In this document: piece after piece, positions 7,501 to 10,770 of the stretch
How positions within the stretch are numbered: the stretch's first letter is position 1
Layout: every line of letters starts with the position of its first letter
Origin: Clostridia bacterium
GTDB taxonomy: Bacteria > Bacillota > Clostridia > Oscillospirales > CAG-272
Reading direction: 5' to 3'
Assembly: GCA_017612655.1 (NCBI GenBank)
Contig: JAGAFM010000088.1
Span: 1 to 10,770 of the forward strand
Length of the DNA stretch: 10,770 nt
Notes under the pieces: model-generated
Told to the model about the DNA's origin: nothing
The model's database searches: none
Seen by the model: the letters and a program-made list of their open reading frames with translations, nothing else
Translations under genes and position numbers: made by a program

Positions 7501-7689
7501 CAGGGTCATATCGCCTACGTTCTGAATACGCGGGACATCGGTTCCACCAAGCAGGCGAAGGACGGAATGCTGATCCGGATGTGCGCAACGGAAAACAACG
7601 TCTCCATCTTCACCTCTCTCGACACCGTCCGCGTTCTGCTGGATGTCCTGGAAGAAACGACGCTCACCATCTCTACGATCGACTCCTGA
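4516..7689 (+). CDS. carB: carbamoyl-phosphate synthase large subunit
   Basis: Makes carbamoyl phosphate from bicarbonate, ammonia (normally channelled from the CarA glutaminase) and two ATP. The 1057 residues are close to the usual 1065-1075. Start ATG 4516 follows AGGAGGT (4504-4510). Domains in order: N-terminal carboxyphosphate ATP-grasp half from LIIGSGPIVIGQAAEFDYAG (about 1-400) with GGTGGGFADN and EVNPRVSRSSALASKASGYP; oligomerisation region (about 401-548); carbamoyl-phosphate ATP-grasp half from MVVLGAGPIRIGQGVEFDYS (549 onward) with GGQTAVNLA and IIEVNPRSSRTVPFLSKATG; and a C-terminal MGS-like regulatory domain (about 935-1057, ATSGTASFLKENGI). No frameshift or missing motif is seen. 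No carA lies beside it, which is unusual for this operon. The name pyrAB is used for the same gene in Bacillus. Confidence 0.97.
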   Translation: MPKRTDVKKVLIIGSGPIVIGQAAEFDYAGTQACLALKEEGYEVILCNSNPATIMTDTSIADKVYMEPLTLEYIARILRYERPDAIVPGIGGQTGLNLAMQLDRKGILKECGVALLGTPSESIERAEDRELFKEMCMSIGEPVIPSEITYSLEEAVDAAERIGYPVVLRPAFTLGGTGGGFADNREELIEIGTNAFRLSPVHQVLIEKSVKGYKEIEFEVMRDSSDHAITICGMENVDPVGVHTGDSIVVAPILSLNDRDLKMLNDSAIKIIRELKIEGGCNVQFALNPTSSEYFLIEVNPRVSRSSALASKASGYPIARVSAKIALGMLLEEIPVAGGTAAIEPSLDYIVSKFPRFPFDKFSEAQNTLGTQMKATGEVMGIGSNLEESMLKAVRSLEIGVCHLFMEKFQNQSTEELLSYLKVFRHDGIFAVTELLRRGVSVQKLHEITMITELFLDSIAGIVEMERQLSAGKGDPELLKKAKKLGFSDPFISRLWGIPETEVYAMRKREGIVPVFRMVDTLHTGVYIAYLYSSYSGKNDSRLSDRKKMVVLGAGPIRIGQGVEFDYSSVHAVQTIRKNGYESIIINNNPETVSTDYTTSDKLYFEPLTPEDVLAITDFEQPEGVIASLGGQTAVNLAHPLMSRGVKIVGTDCDAIERAENRDSFEKILLELNIPQPKGRAVFRIEEGVETAKEIGYPVLVRPSFVLGGRAMQIVANEEQLRHYLKTAVEIDSDKPVLVDKYIEGKEVEVDAVCDGRDVFVPGIMELVERTGVHSGDSISVYPTFSISNRVRGIILQYTKLLGIGIGIRGLYNIQFIVAPNEDVYIIEVNPRSSRTVPFLSKATGYPLADIATEVILGKTLKEQGIFDLYAEEKKRFYVKVPVFSFNKIKGLDAYLSPEMKSTGEAIGYDDKLNRAMFKGLQAAGMRLQNYGTVFATIAEKDKEEALPLLRRFYNLGFNIQATSGTASFLKENGIRTHVLKKISEGSDAIPEALRQGHIAYVLNTRDIGSTKQAKDGMLIRMCATENNVSIFTSLDTVRVLLDVLEETTLTISTIDS

Positions 7690-7705
7690 CGGAGGTCAAA
7701 CAGCC

Positions 7706-8440
7706 TTGAAACCGACCGCTTTTACTGTCATCTCGCAGCGTTCCTTAACCCCGACGATCCGGAAACTGGTTCTGCGCGGGGACACCCGCGACATTGAACG
7801 CCCCGGACAGTTCGTCAATCTGAAAATCGACGGCTGCTATCTGCGCCGCCCCCTTTCGGTTTGCGATAAGGAAAACGACTTTCTTACGCTGATCTACCGG
7901 ATTGTCGGAACGGGGACCGAACGGCTCTCCCGCTATCTGCCCGGAGAACGGCTGGATCTTCTGACCGGACTCGGGAACGGATACGATCTTTCTCCCGCGG
8001 GCGACCGTCCCCTCCTGCTGGGAGGCGGAGTCGGGATTCCGCCGCTCTACTTCCTCGCGAAGGAGCTGATTCGGGCGGGGGCGCAGGTCTCCTGCGTTCT
8101 CGGATTCGCCGACCGAGGAGATCTCTTCTACGAGACGGAATTCCGCGACCTCGGCTGCAGCGTCACGGTGACGACGGTCGACGGCAGTTACGGAATTCCC
8201 GGATTCGTCACGGACGCGATCCCGGCGAACCCGACCTACTTTTATGCCTGCGGACCCGAGCCGATGCTTCGGGCTGTCTGCCGCGCGGTTCCCTGCAGCG
8301 GTCAGCTGAGTTTTGAGGAACGCATGGGGTGCGGTTTCGGAGCCTGTATGGGATGCAGCTGCAGGACGCTGACCGGTAACAAACGGATCTGCCGGGAAGG
8401 TCCCGTTCTCCGAAAGGAGGAAATCCTTTGGAACGACTGA
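7706..8440 (+). CDS. pyrK: dihydroorotate dehydrogenase B electron-transfer subunit
   Basis: Carries electrons from dihydroorotate oxidation in PyrD to NAD+ through 2Fe-2S and FAD; forms a heterotetramer with PyrD. TTG 7706 is chosen because CGGAGGTC (7690-7697) lies 8 bases upstream, just after the carB stop; starting further upstream would run into carB. The product has 244 residues. FAD-binding motif R47-R48-P-L-S-V, the nucleotide-binding GGGVGIPP (106-113) and the C182-GPEPM motif are in place. The C-terminal iron-sulfur ligands are C209-x4-C214-x2-C217-x11-C229, the PyrK pattern; C219 is an extra cysteine. The gene overlaps pyrD by 13 bases, consistent with coupled translation of equal subunits. 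Confidence 0.94.
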   Translation: MKPTAFTVISQRSLTPTIRKLVLRGDTRDIERPGQFVNLKIDGCYLRRPLSVCDKENDFLTLIYRIVGTGTERLSRYLPGERLDLLTGLGNGYDLSPAGDRPLLLGGGVGIPPLYFLAKELIRAGAQVSCVLGFADRGDLFYETEFRDLGCSVTVTTVDGSYGIPGFVTDAIPANPTYFYACGPEPMLRAVCRAVPCSGQLSFEERMGCGFGACMGCSCRTLTGNKRICREGPVLRKEEILWND

Positions 8441-9330
8441 AAGTCAATCTGTGCGGAATCCCCATCGACAACCCGGTGATTCCCGCCTCGGGGACCTTCG
8501 GATACGGGTATGAATTTGCCCGTTTCTACGATATCAACCTGCTCGGAACTTTTTCCTGCAAAGGAACCACCCTCGAGCCCCGTTTCGGCAATCCGACCCC
8601 CAGAATCGCGGAGTGCCCCGACGGCATGCTGAACTCCGTCGGTCTGCAGAACCCAGGCGTCCGAGCCGTCGTGGAAGAGGAGCTTCCCCGTTTGAGGCAG
8701 GTGTTCCGCAAACCCATTATCGCGAATGTCAGCGGGTTTTCCCCTGAGGAGTACGCCGAGACCTGCGCGATTCTGGACCGCGAGGAACAGGTCGGCTGGC
8801 TGGAGATCAACATCAGCTGTCCGAATGTTCAGGGCGGCGGACACGCTTTCGGAACCACGCCGGAAGCCGCGGCTTCGGTCACAAAAGCCGTAAGAAAAAG
8901 AACGACCAAGCCGATCCTCGTCAAGCTGACACCGAACGTAACCGACATCGTATCCGTGGCGCAGGCCTGCGAAGAAGCGGGAGCGGACGGACTGAGCCTC
9001 ATCAATACCCTGCTCGGCATGCGCATCGATCTGCGCACCCGACGCCCCGTTCTTGCCAACACTTTCGGCGGCCTCTCGGGTCCCGCCGTCCTTCCCGTCG
9101 CGCTGAGATGCGTTTATCAGGTTTCCCGCGCCGTCCGGATTCCGGTAATCGGAATGGGCGGAATCTCATCCGCGGAAGACGTTCTGGAAATGATGATGGC
9201 CGGAGCGTCAGCGGTTCAGATCGGGGCTGCCAATCTGGTCAACCCGCTTGCGTGCAAGGAGATTCTGGAGCAGCTCCCGTCCGTGATGGACAGACTCGGA
9301 ATCCAATCCCTCTACGAACTGCATTCCTAA
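8428..9330 (+). CDS. pyrD: dihydroorotate dehydrogenase B catalytic subunit (class 1B)
   Basis: FMN-containing cytoplasmic enzyme that oxidises dihydroorotate to orotate and passes electrons to PyrK. The 300-residue product starts at TTG 8428, with AGGAGG (8415-8420) 7 bases upstream, inside the 3' end of pyrK. Class 1 features: NPVIPASGTFGYG near the start, GTFSCKGTTLEPRFGNPTPR, the NSVGLQNPGV substrate loop, NISCPN with the catalytic base C131 (class 1 enzymes use Cys where class 2 use Ser), VKLTPNVTDI, and the FMN-phosphate region GMGGISSAEDVLEMMMAGASAVQIG. The adjacent pyrK identifies class 1B rather than the fumarate-linked 1A. Confidence 0.96.
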   Translation: MERLKVNLCGIPIDNPVIPASGTFGYGYEFARFYDINLLGTFSCKGTTLEPRFGNPTPRIAECPDGMLNSVGLQNPGVRAVVEEELPRLRQVFRKPIIANVSGFSPEEYAETCAILDREEQVGWLEINISCPNVQGGGHAFGTTPEAAASVTKAVRKRTTKPILVKLTPNVTDIVSVAQACEEAGADGLSLINTLLGMRIDLRTRRPVLANTFGGLSGPAVLPVALRCVYQVSRAVRIPVIGMGGISSAEDVLEMMMAGASAVQIGAANLVNPLACKEILEQLPSVMDRLGIQSLYELHS

Positions 9331-9335
9331 ATGAC

Positions 9336-9341
9336 AGGAGG
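9336..9341 (+). promoter_or_regulatory. Shine-Dalgarno that decides the pyrF start
   Basis: AGGAGG (9336-9341) lies 10 bases before the ATG at 9352, slightly long spacing. The in-frame ATG at 9331 directly abuts the pyrD stop and precedes this site, with nothing like a Shine-Dalgarno upstream, so 9352 is the better start. Confidence 0.7.
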
Positions 9342-9351
9342 ATGTCTGCCG

Positions 9352-10050
9352 ATGCCTCACGACGTAATCATTGCCTGCGATTTTCCTTCCGCCGAGGAAA
9401 CATTCCGCTTCCTCGACCGGTTCGGACCGGTTCGCCCCTTTGTTAAAATCGGGATGGAACTCTTTTATTCCGAAGGTCCGTCCATCGTCCGGTCGCTGAA
9501 GGAACGCGGTCACCGCATTTTCCTAGATCTGAAACTTCACGATATTCCCAATACCGTCAAAAAGGCAATGCGGGTCCTCTCCTCCCTGGACGTGGACCTC
9601 TGCAACGTCCATGCAGCGGGTTCCGTTTCCATGATGGAAGCCGCGGTCGAGGGATTGACCCGACCCGACGGTTCAAAACCCCTTCTCATTGCGGTGACGC
9701 AGCTGACCTCCACCGATCAGGAAACCATGGAACGCGACCTCTGGATCCGGGAACCAATCCGGGACGTCGTCCTCCACTATGCGGCCAACGCCAAAGCAGC
9801 CGGGCTGGACGGCGTGGTCTGCTCCCCTCTGGAAGCGGGGCTTATTCATGAAACCTGCGGAATCGGTTTTCTGACGGTGACACCGGGAATCCGGTTTGCG
9901 GGAGGAGACGCGGGAGATCAGAAGCGCGTCACCACACCGTCTGACGCCAAACGGCTCGGCTCCGACTACATCGTTGTCGGCAGACCGGTCACCGCGGCAG
10001 AGGATCCGCCCGCCGCTTACCGGAAATGCCTGGAAGAATTTCTCGGGTAG
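9352..10050 (+). CDS. pyrF: orotidine 5'-phosphate decarboxylase
   Basis: Decarboxylates OMP to UMP, the last step of the pathway; cytoplasmic TIM-barrel dimer without cofactor. The 232 residues match the size of type 1 enzymes. From ATG 9352 it begins MPHDVIIACDFPSAEE. Visible motifs: VKIGMELFYSEGP (substrate contact), the catalytic FLDLKLHDIPNTV with D59, K61 and D64, NVHAAGS, LIAVTQLTS, DGVVCSPLEA, the TVTPGIRF loop, and DYIVVGRPVTAAEDP near the end, which holds the phosphate-binding arginine. It ends 15 bases before pyrE. Confidence 0.96.
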   Translation: MPHDVIIACDFPSAEETFRFLDRFGPVRPFVKIGMELFYSEGPSIVRSLKERGHRIFLDLKLHDIPNTVKKAMRVLSSLDVDLCNVHAAGSVSMMEAAVEGLTRPDGSKPLLIAVTQLTSTDQETMERDLWIREPIRDVVLHYAANAKAAGLDGVVCSPLEAGLIHETCGIGFLTVTPGIRFAGGDAGDQKRVTTPSDAKRLGSDYIVVGRPVTAAEDPPAAYRKCLEEFLG

Positions 10051-10065
10051 GAAAGGAGAAAGAAC

Positions 10066-10710
10066 GTGAATCGCGCAGAAAAGATCGCTGAAGACCTTCT
10101 CTCCATCGGCGCCGTCTTTTTCAGACCGGACGAACCGTTTCTCTGGGCAAGCGGAATCAAGAGCCCCGTTTACTGCGACAACCGCCTGACACTCTCAGAT
10201 CCCGCCGTCCGGAAAGACGTCGAAGAAGGAATCGCCGCCGTTGTCCGGGAGGAATATCCGGACGCGGAGGTCCTGATGGGGACTTCAACCGCCGGCATCG
10301 CGCACGCCGCGATAGCCGCCTATCTGCTGGATCTCCCGATGGGTTACGTCCGTTCCGGTGCAAAAGACCACGGACGGAAGAATCAGATCGAAGGAAAGCT
10401 CCTGCCCGGTCAGAAGGTCGTGGTCGTCGAGGATCTGATCTCGACGGGAGGAAGCGTCCTCGAAGTCGTAGATGTTCTGAGGGAAGCCGGTGCGACGGTT
10501 CTCGGCATCGCGTCCATCTATACGTATCGGATGAAAAAAGGTCTGGAACGGCTGGCGGCTGCGGATGTAAAAAACGTCTCCCTCACCGATTTTGACACGG
10601 TAGCCCTTGTGGCAGCAAAAAAGGGACTGATTGCGGAGGGAGATCTGAAACGTCTGACCGCATTCCGCGACAACCCGCAGGATGAATCCTGGATTGGAGC
10701 GCGCGTATGA
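10066..10710 (+). CDS. pyrE: orotate phosphoribosyltransferase
   Basis: Joins orotate and PRPP to give OMP, the substrate of the preceding gene's product. The 214 residues begin at GTG 10066, with AAAGGAGAA (10053-10061) just upstream. Typical PyrE features: FLWASGIKSPVYCDNR near the N-terminus, MGTSTAGIAHA, the YVRSGAKDHGRKNQIEG loop with catalytic and PRPP-binding Lys/Arg residues, and the PRPP motif VVVVEDLISTGGS at 118-130. The stop TGA overlaps the ATG of the next gene (ATGA), so translation of the two is probably coupled. Confidence 0.96.
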   Translation: MNRAEKIAEDLLSIGAVFFRPDEPFLWASGIKSPVYCDNRLTLSDPAVRKDVEEGIAAVVREEYPDAEVLMGTSTAGIAHAAIAAYLLDLPMGYVRSGAKDHGRKNQIEGKLLPGQKVVVVEDLISTGGSVLEVVDVLREAGATVLGIASIYTYRMKKGLERLAAADVKNVSLTDFDTVALVAAKKGLIAEGDLKRLTAFRDNPQDESWIGARV

Positions 10711-10770
10711 GATCTCTTATCGATACGACGGATCTGTCGACGGAAGAACTGGACGGCCTGATCCGGGTCG
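10707..10770 (+). CDS. pyrB: aspartate carbamoyltransferase catalytic subunit, N-terminal fragment
   Basis: Only the first 21 residues lie in the window, MRSLIDTTDLSTEELDGLIR followed by V, running off the right edge in frame. The start MRxLIDxxDLSxEExDxLI is characteristic of clostridial-type PyrB, which condenses carbamoyl phosphate and aspartate. The ATG overlaps the pyrE stop by 4 bases. Placement at the end of a pyr operon that otherwise lacks this step supports the call. The catalytic motifs lie outside the window, and whether a regulatory pyrI follows is not visible. Confidence 0.8.
   Translation, partial: MRSLIDTTDLSTEELDGLIRV

Noticed and set aside
6523..7509. Minus-strand open frame of 328 codons inside carB
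   Set aside because: It is a mirror of carB codon usage, with low-complexity Asp/Gly/Val-rich translation and no supporting signals.
9331..9351. ATG at 9331 as the pyrF start
   Set aside because: It precedes the AGGAGG site and would add seven residues (MTGGCLP) not typical of PyrF.
1..10770. Mobile elements, CRISPR arrays or phage modules
   Set aside because: No transposase, integrase, terminal repeats, spaced direct repeats or phage structural genes were seen. The tRNA at the left edge has no integrase or att-like repeat near it within the window.

Overview
The window looks like chromosomal DNA of a low-to-mid GC Bacillota, most likely a clostridial or related anaerobe. The signs are strong Shine-Dalgarno sequences with frequent GTG and TTG starts, textbook sigma-A promoters with 17-bp spacers, an NAD-linked (class 1B) dihydroorotate dehydrogenase made of PyrD plus PyrK, and a VanY-type cell-wall protein with a clostridial-style stalk domain. 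The base composition looks slightly above 50% GC by eye. I cannot name the genus.

Left edge (1-262): the 5' part of a tRNA, probably tRNA-Pro, is cut by the window on the minus strand and has its own near-consensus promoter. A second promoter points the other way, so this is a divergent intergenic region. The rightward promoter carries a perfect 6-bp inverted repeat between its -35 and -10 boxes, a possible operator.

First rightward cluster (263-3111): three closely spaced genes probably form one transcript. They are a 207-residue conserved protein of unknown function with a faint resemblance to ThyX, a 516-residue membrane-anchored protein with a stalk domain and a VanY-like domain, and a 200-residue protein with an N-terminal membrane anchor that I do not recognise. 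The VanY-like domain keeps the family's framework motifs, but each position where I expect a zinc ligand or the catalytic glutamate is substituted. It is probably a pseudo-peptidase and is the most unusual item here.

Second rightward cluster (3183-10770 and beyond): a consensus promoter drives a pyrimidine biosynthesis operon in the order pyrC, carB, pyrK, pyrD, pyrF, pyrE, pyrB, with pyrB cut by the right edge. Gaps are short and two junctions overlap (pyrK/pyrD by 13 nt, pyrE/pyrB by 4 nt). Together the products cover carbamoyl phosphate to UMP: CarB makes carbamoyl phosphate, PyrB carbamoyl-aspartate, PyrC dihydroorotate, PyrD/PyrK orotate, PyrE OMP and PyrF UMP. The glutaminase subunit carA is absent from this part of the operon. 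The roughly 40-nt leader before pyrC is too short for a PyrR-type attenuator.

Most of the window is ordinary core metabolism. The second-look items are the degenerate VanY-like protein, its two uncharacterised neighbours, the promoter palindrome and the missing carA.
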